64,000 nt of DNA from Puccinia triticina (lineage: Eukaryota > Basidiomycota > Pucciniomycetes > Pucciniales > Pucciniaceae): positions 6,501,501 to 6,565,500 of the forward strand of contig NC_070560.1 of NCBI RefSeq assembly GCF_026914185.1, read 5' to 3'. Shown piece by piece: positions 1 through 13,074 of this stretch (its first letter is position 1; each line of letters starts with the position of its first letter). Under the pieces are notes generated by a model. The model had not been told where the DNA came from, searched no databases, and saw only the letters and a program-made list of their open reading frames with translations. A program made the position numbers and the translations under genes.

Positions 1-2
1 CA

Positions 3-383
3 GAAAATAGAATCTGCCGAATTCTTTTATATCTAGATTACTATCAAAGGCTAGATTCATTTCATGGAATAGACACTCTCAAGCTTGGAGCAAAGATTGA
101 CAATGCTAATGAGAGCTTAATACAATGGTTCTGGGCTTTTTTGTTCAAGCAAACTCCAGATACTTTGCCCCTTTTTGGTACATGTATGATTAAAGAACCA
201 TCTTCTGATCAAGAAGCATCCAAGTTGTTCAATGATGACCAAAAGCTACTAGTCAAGCTACTTAACTATGATGAAACAGAAATTGATAGCATGAAAGATC
301 TTGCTATGTCACTTTTAGAATACTGGTACACAATAACTGCTTCAAAAATTCAGCAATTTCAAACACAGGCCCAAGCAGAATAA
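3..383 (+). CDS. 3' end of an unrecognised ORF (partial)
   Basis: One reading frame is open from the window edge to a TAA at 381-383, about 126 residues, with no start visible, so the 5' part lies outside. The peptide is acidic and helical-looking (motifs such as LFNDDQKLLVKLLNYD and SLLEYWYTIT) and ends in a Gln-rich tail. I do not recognise the family. The surroundings are repeat-rich, so it may be the last exon of a host gene or a transposon protein remnant. Confidence 0.35.
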   Translation, partial: ENRICRILLYLDYYQRLDSFHGIDTLKLGAKIDNANESLIQWFWAFLFKQTPDTLPLFGTCMIKEPSSDQEASKLFNDDQKLLVKLLNYDETEIDSMKDLAMSLLEYWYTITASKIQQFQTQAQAE

Positions 384-1738
384 TCAAAGTAATTGAGCTT
401 TAGATTTTTATGATTTTCCAAAATTTAACAAAAAAAATCTAGATGGGTTCCCAATGATTTGTGTTTTCCCTCTTCTTTACTGTTTAGGATGTGTCTACCC
501 TTTTTCTTCTCTCTTATGGTATCTCTCATCTTCTATATAGAAAACTAATGTTATATAGATCCTTGGGGATTTGTTTGGGGGGATTTGTTCAAATTGAAAG
601 ATTATTTTCAAATCTGCGACCCACCCTTGCTGATAAAAAATGCTGCACTTTGAAAAATGATCCATTCAACTGAGATGCATTCACCCAAGTACCCTTTCTT
701 CTTCCTTTTCATAATTCTTTATGTGTCTTCAATATTTCAAATTCAGATATATTGAATTATGCAAAATTATCAATCAAGAGTGTTTATTAATTTAGCTTTG
801 AAACAGCCAAATCCCTCTATATACTTCTTGGCTTAAACCAAAATGAATTGCAAATCCTGGCAAGATCTTTGGAGCTCAATCACAAGCCCTCATCTAGTCT
901 TTGGGTTGTCTATAATTTTGAGAGATTTGTGATGTTCAGTTTTTAACCTTTCCTAGACACACCTCCTGTTGAGATACTAGAGTATCTCTATACTTAGTGT
1001 ATGCTTCTATCCTATTCACCCTCAACTCAGCCTGTATAGTAGTCACTTATAGTCTGGTTGCATTTTCCTCTCTCCAATTTACTCACTGAATTAGTGAATT
1101 ACCATTATGCTTTCATGATTAATGTACCTGGCCCATGTCCCTGCCCATCTCTAACTTGTCTTTGTTTCACCTCTTGTCAATCTCAATACCTCCCAAAGAG
1201 CTCTGTAGCAACACTGCAACTGATCCAATACACGTGTTGGAATTTATCAATATTGGATTGGTTTTGCGGCCAATACATTGTATATTCTGTATTGGATCTG
1301 CCAACCAAGACAATTCAGATGTATTGAGATATGTGGATTGGGTCCCCAATCCAATCCAATATTTGTTATATTGCTGATTTTGTCTGAATGGCCCAGAAAA
1401 GGAAAAAAATAATACAATACCATGATATTGTATCTGTTTGTCAATACAATACGTGGCATCAAATTCTTGCCTATCAAAAAACAATATGATCCATGGTATT
1501 GTCAATAACTGTCTTGGATTGGATTGGTTGAAGTGTTGTCTGTAGTGCCCATGGATGCCCAGTAGAGAATGTTGAAATGGATCCAGGTACTGTTTGCACC
1601 GCCAGTACATGTGCATTTTAATTTTTGCAAAAAACTAGCACCCAGCACTGCCTGGTGGGTACCGGTGGTCTTTTTGGCAGTTAACAGTGGTACCCACAGT
1701 TTTTTCTTCATCAAACCTCACTCCAAAGACCCTTAGCA
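384..1738. other. AT-rich intergenic DNA
   Basis: No supported gene. The short ORF at 491-673 has no recognisable motif. From about 1210 to 1540 the sequence is dominated by variants of AATAC/GTATT on both strands; a similar stretch occurs at 7080-7340. This looks like degenerate repeat DNA. Confidence 0.5.
1564..1690 (-). repeat. Dispersed repeat, inverted relative to 16088-16222
   Basis: The reverse complement matches 16088-16222 in the same order: a block with GGTACCCAC, then GCTGGGTGCT, a T/A run, GTACTGGC, GTGCAAACAGTACC and CATTCTCT. The two copies are about 14.5 kb apart in opposite orientation. No coding potential is seen. Confidence 0.6.
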
Positions 1739-2009
1739 CCCTCTCAATGTCTGGCACAGAGCGGTCATCAAGAGGACATACACATAATCCCTTGATGGCT
1801 GATCAGTGCTTGGCATTAAAAGCAATGTGTACTTGGATAGCCGCTGTGACTGCTGTCTCCTCTCAATGACCGGTCATTGAGAGGGCCATCAAGAGAGTGT
1901 CCTCTTGATGTCCAGTTAAAGAGGAGTGTCCATTTCTCTACCTGGCCATCAAGAGGTGTACACATGTACTCCTCTTGACGACTGGCTGTGACCAATCATT
2001 GAGAGGAGT
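1739..2009. repeat. Degenerate palindromic satellite array 1
   Basis: Contains several diverged copies of the satellite core seen at 55-63 kb (CCTCTTGATG, CATCAAGAGG, CCTCTCAATGACC, GGTCATTGAGAGG). It abuts the left side of the TIR element copy at 2011. This is the most decayed array in the window, and no flanking inverted arms were identified. Confidence 0.6.
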
Positions 2010-2010
2010 A

Positions 2011-2309
2011 TTGGTTGCAGATTAAGGGAGGATTACCGTAACTCATCCTCCTTGGCAACCGCATCAGGTCCAATTTAATTGGACTAAACTCCTCCCAGGA
2101 GTACAATTTGGAGTAAGCGCTGCATGCAGACACTCCTCCCCACCCAAAAGTATGCACCAAACACAGCTTACATAAGCTGTAGGTGCATACAACATACTTA
2201 CTCATCAATTAAGCCCGCACCAATGCGGTTGACCACCCGGATTAGCGCTAATCCTAGAGTAACCTAATCCGCTACTCCTCAAGTTACACCCACACTGATG
2301 CGGATGCTC
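2011..2309. mobile_element. Short copy of the TAA-flanked TIR element
   Basis: Matches both halves of the larger element at 21453-22587: the left part (GATTAAGGGAGGATTA onward) and the right part (CCAAAAGTATGCACC, CAGCTTACATAAGCTG, GCGGATGCTC). It lacks the roughly 800-bp interior of the larger copy. The right end GCGGATGCTC is followed by TAA, as in the larger copy. The left terminal repeat is decayed or missing. It is probably a non-autonomous deletion derivative. Confidence 0.6.
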
Positions 2310-2312
2310 TAA

Positions 2313-3116
2313 GCGGTGCTGTGTACCACCCAATGGGTACCAGTCAACATTCTCTAATGTCTAGTAATGTGTTTCTAGGCTTGCATTTTCAACACACATC
2401 AATTTGCCACTTGGTACTATGTAAGAGAGCTAGTCTGGAAATCTTCCTTGACAAGTCATGAGGATGGAAGGCCAGTACAGGAAGATACAAGAAAGATATC
2501 CAAATTTTATGACCCTTTGATACATCATTTCCAAGCAAGGCAGGCAAAACACTACCAGGCTCCTGGAGGCTAACTGCTGAGCAGCCCTCTTGAAGATGGC
2601 CCTTGAAACAAGGAGATTGTGATTTTGTGATGAGTTAATAAAAATCAATTGTCACTAGACATCAGGTGACATCAAGCAACAATGCCTCCCACTTTGTTCT
2701 TGCTCTGGTGCCACCACAACCAGGCTACAATGGTCCCTTTGTTTCCTACAGGGGGCTGTCCATGTGCCCAACCATGCGCAACTGGTGGGTAGTTCATTGG
2801 GCTTAGGCTGAGTCACCTGTATTGTAGTGACAGTCTATGTTTCCCAGTGGTACTTTTATTGGTGAGCAGGTAAGCTGCGAACACAGCCATGCGAGAAACC
2901 AGAAATGGGCTCATTATTGTTTATCATCAAAGAGTCGAGTAAACGCGCAGACAAGAAGACCAGTACATAAATACAATTACCGCGAGGCAAAAAAGGAAGA
3001 AGTCTCAGATTGCCTGTGCAAACCTGGACTAAATAGTAGATCAAAAAGAAAAGCAAAGATTGACTGCACCGATGTTCACTATTTTCCCAAGTGGCTAAGT
3101 TGAATGGGAGATTGTT
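2313..3116. other. Intergenic, no gene seen
   Basis: Downstream flank of the DRS1-type gene. ORFs here are short, overlap on both strands and carry no motifs. Confidence 0.5.
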
Positions 3117-5876
3117 TTACTTAGATTTGCGCTTGCCTCCACTCTTAGATTTGAGAGTATCAGCTTTTTTAAGCGCTTTCGAGACAGGTTTGGAGGAAGA
3201 TTTCGGGGTCTTCAGATCGACGCTGAAAGTACTTCTCGGCTTTTTGCTCTTGTTTTCTTTGCTTTTCTTCCGCTTCTGTTTTTGATTCTTGAGTAGATGA
3301 GAATCTTGCTCAGATTGAGAGGCGGTGATTTTGATCGGTCGTTGCGATTTCTTTGCCGCTCTGATTGAGGAATTGATAGCTGGTAACACGCGTTCTTTTG
3401 CATCCTCTTCCTGGCCCATCTTTCGTCGTTTCTGTTTACGTGATAATCCATCGAATCGATCCCTTTTGATTGCAGTCTTCTTAGGCAAAACCGAACTCTC
3501 GGTCTTCGCGAAGTTAGCGGTATGAGCAGATGTTCCAATTTCTACATCAAAAAAAGGCAGGCATCAGCAACCACAGTATATTAACTCAAAAGAAAATAAG
3601 AATTTAACAAACTCTTAGATTTTTTCTTATCTAATTCCGATTGAAACCAAGTTCTAGCCGGTCGACTTTTAATTTCCTCTTCATGTTCCATTAGATTCTG
3701 ACCCTTTTTCAGCTGCATCTCCGAATTCCTCAACTCTTTTTCTTCCTTTTCTTCTTCAATGATCTCGGAGATAGTGGAAGAGAGCTTTTCCAGTTCTTCT
3801 TTGACGTCTTTGACCAGATTAGGATCAAGTCGGCGGTTTTTTATCGCACCTTGAGTAGCCAGACAATTCTTTCGAGCCTCTTTGATCAATTTGCGATCAG
3901 ATTCCCCAACCAACGTCAGGGCGCTGCCTTTTGCTCCAGCTCGGGCAGTTCGACCGATGCGGTGTAGATAGACGTCATACTGGGTCGGGGGTTCATAATT
4001 AATCACTCTTTCGACTCCTTTGATATCTAAACCACGACTGGCGAGATCGGTCGCTAAGAGAAAAGAAGTTTCACCGTCTTTGAATTTTTGCAAAGCAGCG
4101 AGTCGTTGCTGTTGAGTTAAATTTCCGTGAAGTTCCTCGGCTTTCAGAGAGAATAATGAAAAGATAATTTTCATTCGATGGGCCCCTACTTTACTCCGAA
4201 AAAAGATGATTGTACGCCCTTTGCTAAAAGCTGATGCTTTACAGAGAGTGACTAGGATGGCTTGTCTAGTGTAATCCGTTAAAGATGCAGCTTTCTTGTT
4301 GCTTGAACTGTCTTTGACTTTCAGAAACTCCTGCGTCAGTCCAGCCGCTGTAGATTTTGGAGGGTCGATCTTGATTCGAATCGGCTTGTCTAAAGAAAGC
4401 TTAGCTAGATCGGCCACTGACTCATTTACCGTAGCTGAGAAAAGCATCGTTTGCCTCGAGCGGGGACAGTTTCTGATGATTTCCTCTAATTCGTCTTGGA
4501 AACCTTCCTCCAAGATTCGATCGGCCTCATCAATAACCAAGATTTCCAGCGTTTCAAGTGAGAAGCCCCTTGTGTTTCTAATGTGATCGATGACACGTCC
4601 AGGAGTGCCGATGACGATTTCTGGTCTTTCTCTCAACTCGGCTTCTTGAGTCCTCAGGTCCATCCCTCCGACGCACAGGGAGAATGTAAGGTCTGTAAAT
4701 CGAGCTAGCAGTTTACCCACTTGAAACACTTGGACGGCCAATTCACGAGTGGGAGTTAATATCATGACTCGTGTTCGTCCACCACCTTTCTTATCTCGCC
4801 AAATCAATCGTTCTACAATAGGGACCATGTAGCCGAGTGTTTTCCCAGATCCGGTCACAGACGAGCAAACCAAATCCTTGCCCAGCAATCCTAGTGGTAT
4901 TGCTTGTCGCTGTATCGGTGTCGGACTAGTGATAGACATCGAAGAAAGTCCCATGAGAACAGGCCGACTGAGACTGGCAGCGCCCGGTAAAGAGGAGAAT
5001 GGCTGATCTTAATGAAATCAAAAACCAAATAAGGACATCAACCACCAGAGGACAGAGAAAATTTTCGGGAGGCTTACCATGACTGTCTTTGACGAGCTCT
5101 TCCTTTGTAGCCGGGCCAAAAGGAACCACTGATTGATCGAAGTAGGCATTAAGAGAAACATCTTGACTTTTACCGTCAGTCTCTCCAGCTTTGTCCGTTT
5201 TTTCATCCTCTGGGCCGTCCTCAGCCAAGTCTGAGGCCCCGGCGTCACTGTCGAAATCATCTTCAGCAGTCTCGTCGCCATCTTCTTTGCTGTAGTCTGC
5301 ATCGTCATCTTCATTGCTGCAGCCTCCTTCTTCTTCATTTCCGGATTCACCTTCTAGATCAAGATCTTCGCTTTCAACTGATGAGCCTTCTTCGGAAGCA
5401 CCATCTGTCCCAGCTTCCTCCTCCTCCGCACTATCTTCGTCCTTCCAATCTTCCAGTTCATCGACGAGTGCATCCTGATGATCACCCGACTTTTTATGTC
5501 GTGCCACAATTTCGTCAATCGATACCCTTGGCAAGGCGTTTTTCTTCTTGAATCTTTCCAAGGGATCTTCAAATTCATTCTGGGACAAAACATTCAAGTT
5601 ATGAAATTGTATCTTTGGGAAATTAATTCTTAGCATGAAAAAAAAAATGTCTTGACTCACCAGCAGTCTGGATCTGTTACTTTTTGGCTCAGAATTCAAA
5701 TCTGGATCAAGTCCCAGTCCGTCGAGGAAGAAGGTTGGATTCAGTTCTAGAGTGGGTTCGACATCATTTGCGCGCTTCTTTGCGTGCTTCGTGGATGTAC
5801 TTTTCGATTTGTTTGATGCGGCTGTCTGTCCGTTACCCTCGTCTTCGCTGTCTATGGTGAAGATGAAATCCGACAT
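3117..5876 (-). CDS. DRS1: DRS1/DDX27-type ATP-dependent RNA helicase
   Basis: Nucleolar DEAD-box helicase; in yeast Drs1 acts in 60S ribosomal subunit assembly. Exons (minus strand): 5876-5661, 5579-5078, 5007-3613, 3541-3117, giving 845 aa. All introns are GT-AG and 70-81 bp. The first intron is a multiple of three with no stop, so its retention would keep the frame. The N-terminus (to about residue 240) is acidic with long Glu/Asp runs. The helicase core follows: SLSRPVL, Q motif SPTPIQ, motif I SVTGSGKT (about 290-297), PTRELA, TPGR, VIDEAD (about 398-403), SAT, ATDLASRGLD and HRIGRTARAG (about 588-597). The tail is very Lys/Arg-rich, as in Drs1 orthologues. The acidic head, SLSRP block and basic tail favour Drs1 over other DEAD-box members. 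The start is the first ATG of the acidic leader. Confidence 0.9.
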
Positions 5877-8202
5877 GGCTGGCCGTTATTGAGCTGTTTT
5901 TTGTAATGCAGTGTTTCGAGCTGTGGCCGATTACAGGCGGGTGGTCATGCCAAGGAAGTGGGTTGATTGCATATTGAATATTCATAACCACTCAACTTTC
6001 ATCGACTGTCGCGGCTCTCGAGAATCTTACCAACAGAAAGGGAGCATGGTGGCTTGAACTTTAGAGCATCTCCACCGCGAACCCTATGTACATACGACCA
6101 AATACATATTTAAATATGAGCCCGCTGTTGTAGCAAGCTTATTAATGGTCTAAGGCTGTGACCCGGGGTTCGGGTCGGGGCATGAGTGCTCAGCCCGCAC
6201 CCTGAACCCCCCTGAGGTATGCACCGATCCCCGGGGCATGACTTTTTCTCCCAACCAACCCCCATTTTCCTTTGATCCACTATCTCACATCCATTTTTTG
6301 ACCAATAGGGACATGAATGGTGTGGCCTTGTAGGCTAGCTTCTTGCACAAGCAGCCATCCACTAATCAGCTTTTTATCCCCCCAGATGGCTGCTGGACAC
6401 CCTTGCAAAATCACTGCTGAGCTCACTCCAACAAATGGAGGTTTTTTTCCAACTCCTGTACATCAAGCATACCAATATAAATATTATGCATCCATCATGA
6501 ATTAAGAATTGAAAATGTTCAAACATATGCAATTAAAAGAAGAAAATACTGCTTCTATGCACTTACTACAGATGTAGAAGTGTACAATCAATCCCAGAAT
6601 CTTGGAAGCATGATTTTACACGCTATGTAACTTCTAGACTGTTCAATTTAAAAATATGTGGCCCACGTAGGTTTGAAGGCCAGATGCAGGGCTTCAATTT
6701 GGCATCTGGGCTGCCCATTTGGCTCACAGGATGCTATGGGGGTATGGTGTCAAAGGTTGACACCAGCCAAATGAGTTGAGGTGGTCCTCAGTGCTCACGC
6801 CAAATTTCCCCACTTACTCCCAAGTCCATCCTTTGGAGCAACGGTGCAACAAATCCAATTAGGGTGTTCAAAGTTGACTTGCATAAAATCATAACACCAT
6901 ATCTGAGCTGAAAAAAATATGTACCACCTAACCACTCAAATTAAAGCAACATTTCTAGAATGGTACATATAAAATCATCACTTGAAAGTTTTATGATTTT
7001 ATGATTTTATGTATTGAAAATTTTATGATTTCAACTTTGAACACCTTAAATACATGTATTGTATATGCATATACGTTGTATTTGATTTCTCTGCAAATAC
7101 AAAATGACTTAGTGTATTTGTAGTGTATTGCCCCCACAACACAATACAATACAGTCCAAATAAAATGTATTGACCAAGCCAATCCAAAAGGTATTACATA
7201 TGAGGGGGGCAATAAAAAATGCAAAAATACAGCCTATTGTGTTGCATGAGCAATACAATACAAATACAATGTATATGCAATACAATATGATGCAATACAG
7301 GGGAATACAAATACATGTATTGGATTTGTTGCAGCGTTGTTTGGAGGCTTGCACTTTGCGCAAGGGGCACCAGCCTGAAAACTCAGAAGGGAGGACTGAC
7401 TAAGTTTTCCAACGGAATACCTTTTACTACATGACCACCGAAACCTCCCAGGGCCAGGTTACGTGATCAGACTTGACTCATTCTCTCATTCTCTGTTTTG
7501 TGTTATGTAAACATGTAGTATATATACCTTGTATCTCTCCTAAATTCCTAAATAATTCATTGCATCTATCCATATCTCAGTATTCTCCCTACTTGTGCCT
7601 CTTTACCCGCGGGTCCCAAGCCACACCCACTACAGTCCCTATGTGGCATGGAAAGTGTGAAACCTGCCCACCTCAGAAGGTTTCACAAAGTCTCACATAC
7701 ACCACAACCTCAATTGGCCAACTTTCACCACACAATACAGGACCCTGGAGGCCCCCAAAGTAGGTGGGTGATGTGGATGAATTTTTCCATTTTTTTGAAA
7801 AATGGTAGGTATGAAGTTGGAATGAATGGACATTGAAAGCCAAAAGGGTAGTCATCAAAGATGCATAAATTAAATGTATGAAATTTCTGTCAAAATTTAG
7901 ATAAATTGTCTACTACCTGCAGAACCTGTCTTTTCATCAGGGTTTTGGGGTTACATGGGGTGATTTTGCCTCAAAAATACGCATTTTCTTTTTTTGAATT
8001 GGCCCCAAATAAGCGGGGCGGCTCCGCCTCTCACGGGCTGTCGGCTCCTGGCCCCTGTGGACAACAAAGCTGCAGAGTCAGCTGGCTTTGGGGTGCCTCT
8101 ACTCCCTCTGCCTCCCCCGGGCCCAGGCTGCGGGCTCCCTGTGGACCTTGCGCCGAACAAGGCTGCCAATTGGCATTCGCTGGTGCTCCCCATTGTATAA
8201 AT
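5877..8202. other. Upstream of DRS1 and repeat-derived intergenic DNA
   Basis: The first 150 bp should contain the DRS1 promoter. Beyond that no gene is supported. A GC-rich patch with GGGTTCGGGTCGGGG lies near 6165-6190. 7080-7340 is an AATAC-rich tract like the one at 1210-1540. ORFs at 7473-8238 overlap on both strands and show no family motifs. Confidence 0.5.
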
Positions 8203-8205
8203 TTA

Positions 8206-8365
8206 GGCCCCGTTTGGCTGCTGCGTTATATGTCATAAATGGTCAAATTTAAGACGCGCAACCCAAAGTTTGCCCCCCCTTGCCACCAAAACTTTGAAAC
8301 CCCCAGGGGTCACGCGTCATAAATTCAACCATTTATGACATATAATGTGGCAGCCAAACGGGGCC
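8206..8365. mobile_element. PIF/Harbinger-type MITE, 160 bp
   Basis: Terminal inverted repeats of about 38 bp begin GGCCCCGTTTGGCTGC on the left, and the right end is its near-perfect complement; a short internal difference (TGCG versus CACA) is the main mismatch. The element is flanked by TTA at 8203-8205 and TTA at 8366-8368. TTA/TWA target duplications are characteristic of PIF/Harbinger. There is no coding capacity, so it is non-autonomous. Confidence 0.85.
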
Positions 8366-8368
8366 TTA

Positions 8369-10569
8369 GCCATAATTCCAGATTTCAGATCACACGGTAT
8401 ATTTTTCAACCAAAGTGGTCTACCCATACTTGCATCACCAACACCAAGGTATAAATAGTGTGGTGATTGTGATAATTCCAGCTTAGGTGAACAACATCAA
8501 ACTCATAAAATGAGTAAGACACTGGGAGCTGTTTTAGCCAGAACATGGTAAGCAAACACAAACCATTTCTGCATTCCCAAATCTGCACAGCCAGTGTTGT
8601 GAAACTGAATTCATCTTTTGATGTCAGCAGATCCAACATACACACGCAAGATTAGGCACGTGGAAAATCCCAGCCAAAAATCTCTCATCAACAGAATTTC
8701 AGCTAGCACCAAAGGTAAGCGGCCAAGTTCTCAAGACAAGCTGATTAGATAGTTGCTAATGCACTATCAGATTTTGAATCTTGGACAAAAATTTCCAAGT
8801 AAACAAGACCATCCGCACCAATACCCCATAAAGGGGTTGAGAAACTATTGGTAAGCAATTTGAGTTAAGGGAGCAGAGATGTAAAAAAGGCAATAACTAA
8901 TGCAACGGTGCTCTACAAACAGAATATGTTGCATTTCTGCCTCACCATTTCACTGACACCAATTGAGGAACACCTCAGGTCAATTTGTCAAAGGCCAGTC
9001 CAAGTAAGACTCAAATGAACCAAAAGGAAGGAGGTGAGGAAGATCACAAGATTAATGATGTTTGACCTGTCTGAATATTTCAGATCCATCTTGACTCATT
9101 CTCTTCTTTCTTAATATCTATCTCAACTCAGTAGAGAGCGGCTTTGTACCTGCTCTTAGGTAAATTTCCTTAAATCAAAATCTACATTTCTTTTTCATAA
9201 ATCAAATGTAAATACAATAGTTACAAGTTCTGATTAGAAGAAATTATCTTAGTTCCTTAAAGTTTTTCATTGATGGGGAAAAACTTAGCTAAGTCCATCC
9301 TGGGGTCCAAGTGCCTGCCTCCAAAAGAGGGACTCATGAATGAGACTATGAGTGGAGCTTTTTGGCCTAGATTTGTTTTGAAAATTGGCAGGGAAAATTC
9401 AAAAATCTGAATAGATATTCAACCACACTAGGTAGATTAGGATGGAAAAAATAATATCAAAGGCCCTCATCTTGTCTTTCTCCTCACCAATTTTGGGGAC
9501 CATCTTTCTGCACCTTCCTTCAAAAATGGATGTCACAAGTCCATCATTTAACAATCTTGTCTGGCCCCACGTGGCTGCAAAATGCATGCCTCTGTGTGGG
9601 AAAAGACTGAAATTAAAATCCCTTTATTTTCACCCAAGAAATAATTGCTCAGGTTTCTTGGGTCATAAAATACTATACATGGAGGTGTGCTCAGGAATTT
9701 TTACATCACCCAAGAAACACTTGTTCACGTTTCTTGGTTCATAAAATTTAAGGTGTGCAGCTTCGGCCCAGCATGAGTATTAAGGAATACTTGGGCTCAC
9801 TTGAACTCTTTCCCAGGTATCCTCATTTGACAACAAGCTACAGGTTCATAGGTTCACACCTTTTAAAACAGCACACAAGCTGTGAGCTAAGCAAACAGAA
9901 AAAAAAAGTGAATATGATGAGTGAGTTGTTGTAACTAATGGAGATGAATCAAGTGCAATGAGGTGAAAATAAAATGAACTATATACATACATCTACAGTT
10001 ACTATTAGGTTTAACAACCATCATCAAAATAGGTTTAAATCTGATTTGATCTGTTCTGTAGCACAACATCCAAGCAGATGTTTGACTTTATGCCTCCATA
10101 ATCCTTATTTTGAAACCCTCTAGTGGCTGTTGATGGGACCAACCAGGACTGAAACTGAAGGAGATTTCTGGGCTCACAAAGGGTTTGACCAGTGAGAAAC
10201 AATGTTGATTGCAGTAAGCAAAAGAGCAGAAGAGAACACCAGTAAGAGAGCAGAACTGATATGCTTAGTAGAAGCATAAAAAGCCACAAGCATATGTGAA
10301 CAGAATACAGGTAGCTCAACAGTGGCTTTGCACTATTGCTAGGGGCACAGGCTGCAAGCACCCGCTTTGGACCGTCTCAGTGTACATTGGTAGTTTTATT
10401 TTTGCTGCTAAACACACTGCAGAAAAACATCATATCATAGCCTAGCATAGCGGAAGCCTGCTAAACTTTTGCTAACACTATGTGCTCAGTAGTCAAAAAA
10501 GTGCCACTATTCAATTTTTGCTAACACTTTTCTTGCAAAAAGCCTTGTGTAGCCTGTTTCAAGGCAGAT
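8369..10569. other. Intergenic, no gene seen
   Basis: AT-rich sequence with only short, motif-free ORFs on both strands. A tract near 9640-9740 repeats CCCAAGAAA/TTTCTTGGGTCATAAAA in two copies about 70 bp apart. Confidence 0.45.
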
Positions 10570-11080
10570 GCTCCAGGGGTGTTGAAATTTCATGTTTCCG
10601 TCTCCTTTATTTCCCTTTCCCTCACCTGTCACTCACTTCATTCCTTCCAGACAAATATTCATTTCACCCCCTATCCCACATCTTGCCCCCCAGTTGTAAG
10701 AGCTTAAATATCTTGACAGATTAGAATTGAAAATCATTAGTCTTCTGCGCCTTTTCCCTGAGACCATTTGAGTGGAGGGCTTCCTGTGCAATCTGGGACC
10801 TTGCAGATGCCGGTTTAGACCTGAAAAGTTTAGATTTTTGCAGGGAAATCTAGCTTCTTGGGCTCTAGATCACTTCTGGGAGGCCCGCAGATCTTGACAG
10901 GAAGTCATTCAGTCTCTTGCAGTGTGCTGCATATCTCTCTCTGACAAGATAGCAACCTTAGCCCTCTTTGGGGGCTCCATTGTCCTTTTCTCAGCCTTGA
11001 GCTTTTTTCCTTAAGGGTTGTTCATCCTCCTCCCTCCAACTCAAAGCCATTTTTCCAACAAGGGGTCACCACACTTGATT
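10570..11080 (+). repeat. Dispersed repeat family, uninterrupted copy
   Basis: Shares ordered blocks with 21335-22990: TTTCACC/CCCACA near the start, then CCC(T)AGTTGTAAGAGC, CTTCTGCGCCTTTTCCCTGAG, GCAGGGAAATCT and CTTGAGCTTTTTTCC. In the second copy a 1,135-bp element sits between TTGTAA and the following TA-rich stretch, so this copy serves as the related empty site. Confidence 0.65.
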
Positions 11081-11393
11081 CAATCTCCATGGCCAATTTT
11101 TAATTAAAATACAAATTGTTTCAAAATTATGGCAGTAGCAGAACTTATTTGGAAACAATCAATAATGTGGGGCTCATAATGAAGTGTTTCATTAATTTAC
11201 AAGCCTGATCGCTGACGTTTCATGCGTCACTATTCCCTGAATCTGCTTGATTTCTGAGTACTTGTTTCCGTTGGTTTTGGTCCGTGAGTGGACTGCTCTG
11301 TGGTAATCCAGACATAACTGCGGTCAGGAGGACCGATCTGCTGCATTTTTTCGATGTAACTGCGCTCACACTAAATCAGTCGCATGTGATGAT

Positions 11394-13074
11394 GTGAACA
11401 ACCCTTGTGAAACATCGGCTGGGCCGGCGGGAATCATCCAATCAGACAGGGGCATGATCCAGTGTACGAATAATAGATTGACCGCCGGGCTAATAAGATT
11501 TGATGATCATTGGCAGGCTCCCCGAGATCAGACGATAGCAGGCGATGTGGTCGAGACGAGTATGTCTAACTCAACGAAATTTCCCCCGCAACTGGGCGGG
11601 ACTTGGATAAGTTGGCAAGCATATGTGCACAGATAGCTTCTTACTTATTTTGGTCCTTTCGGAATCTTTCTGAGCGAGAAATTGGGATGCGTCTTCTTCA
11701 CCAAATCTCATATTTTACCTCGGTCCCTACCAAGAATATAATTGAATTGATTATGTGGCTCCCCTATTTCACACTTCTTTTGTTCTTGATTTGCCAACTT
11801 ATAATCCTAAATATTGATGCAGCTTTACGTAGGAATGTCCCAAGGTATTGGTTGCCTTACCAAGTAGATCGGAACGATTTTCTTATGGAGTTAAACCAAT
11901 TGTCTGGTGTTAGTCGGAGGAATGAATTCCTAGGTTCGAGCTCTTCCGCCTCACTTGAACCTATGGCTAGCGGCGAGTTTCCCAGTTTTTTTGCATGGAT
12001 TAAAAGTTATTTGCGATCCTCCCAATTTGAAATCAAGTGTTGACCTCTGCGATTGGGTTATCTTGTTCATTTATGTAGATATCAAAGCTGCTGAGGTGTT
12101 TGAATCTCGATATAGCAATGTTCACGAGACATGCAAAGTTATACTTGCTCGAGAAGCTATTGACTATCTTTTGCATAAACCGTCTATATCACGGGAAGAG
12201 CTAGGCGCTTGGGGACGATCTCTAACCAAATTACTTAAAAACTATTGCGGCCGTTACGAAGTTTGTTCAACACTACTTTATGGCCTTCATACTCTGCGTT
12301 TGAAGCATTCAGGCTCTGCGGAACTGGCTGTGTCAATGGACGCCCTCTTGAAAAAACTCATGGGCAATTTGAACAGCGACTTCTGTGCGTCAGCTAACAC
12401 CGAATGGGACAAGGGTGTGTTAGCTTGACAAAAGAAAACCAACTTTTGAACTAAAGAATAAGCTGAGAAACCTTTCCTCATGCAGAGCTCTTCAATCCAT
12501 CCCGTGGCCTCAGTAAGAAACTTGGTATGTTCCAGAGTTCCTTGTTGAATTGATGAGTTAAATTACTGGAGGACTCCCGTTAGTTGAAATTGGTAATTGA
12601 TTAGAAAAGGCTCTTAGTTGCTGGTGAAAATTAGTTGTGATCAATTTTTCACCAGCAAACAAGGTTAGGTGCATGCCTGAGTCTAAATCATGCCATTTTG
12701 GAGACGGGAAGTCCTCCACTTTTTGTGTAATTTTTGAAGTAGTAAGCATTTTTTTTCTAGGTGATTGGGAAACTCTCAATTGGATTATACAAAATGATCC
12801 AGTTCTGAAAAAGCTTCGGATGGGATTAAACAATTACAAAGCTGAAAGCATTCAAAACTTACCAGATATTAAAACTGTATTCTCTACTGGTAATATGGGA
12901 TGTTACTCTGCTGAGACTAGGGTAGCTTCAATTGCACTTCTCTACCATTTGTGTCATAGTAATATTCCTGGATATTCCACTGCTTCTGTTGAAACTGCCA
13001 GGTTTCTCTGTTCAGGCAATGAGGGATTATTTTTATTTGATCATGAGAAGGCCCTTTTGTCTAAAATTTTCTAA
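11394..13074 (+). pseudogene. Unrecognised gene or gene remnant, exon structure unclear
   Basis: Several plus-strand segments look coding but do not join cleanly. About 11600-12040 encodes a hydrophobic stretch, then a block with VPRYWLPYQVDR. 12080-12428 encodes REAIDYLLHKPSISREELG and CSTLLYGLHTLRLKHSGSAE and ends in TGA. 12760-13074 encodes DWETLNWIIQNDPVLKKLRM and TRVASIALLYHLCH and ends in TAA. TTTATGTAG near 12080 and a pyrimidine-rich AG near 12760 could be acceptors, and TTGATGCAG near 11820 a third. The peptides look alpha-helical, as in a repeat-type scaffold, but I do not recognise the family. A 49-bp piece (11750-11798) recurs at 13657-13705, which suggests local rearrangement. 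It could be a functional multi-exon gene that I have failed to splice. Confidence 0.35.
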
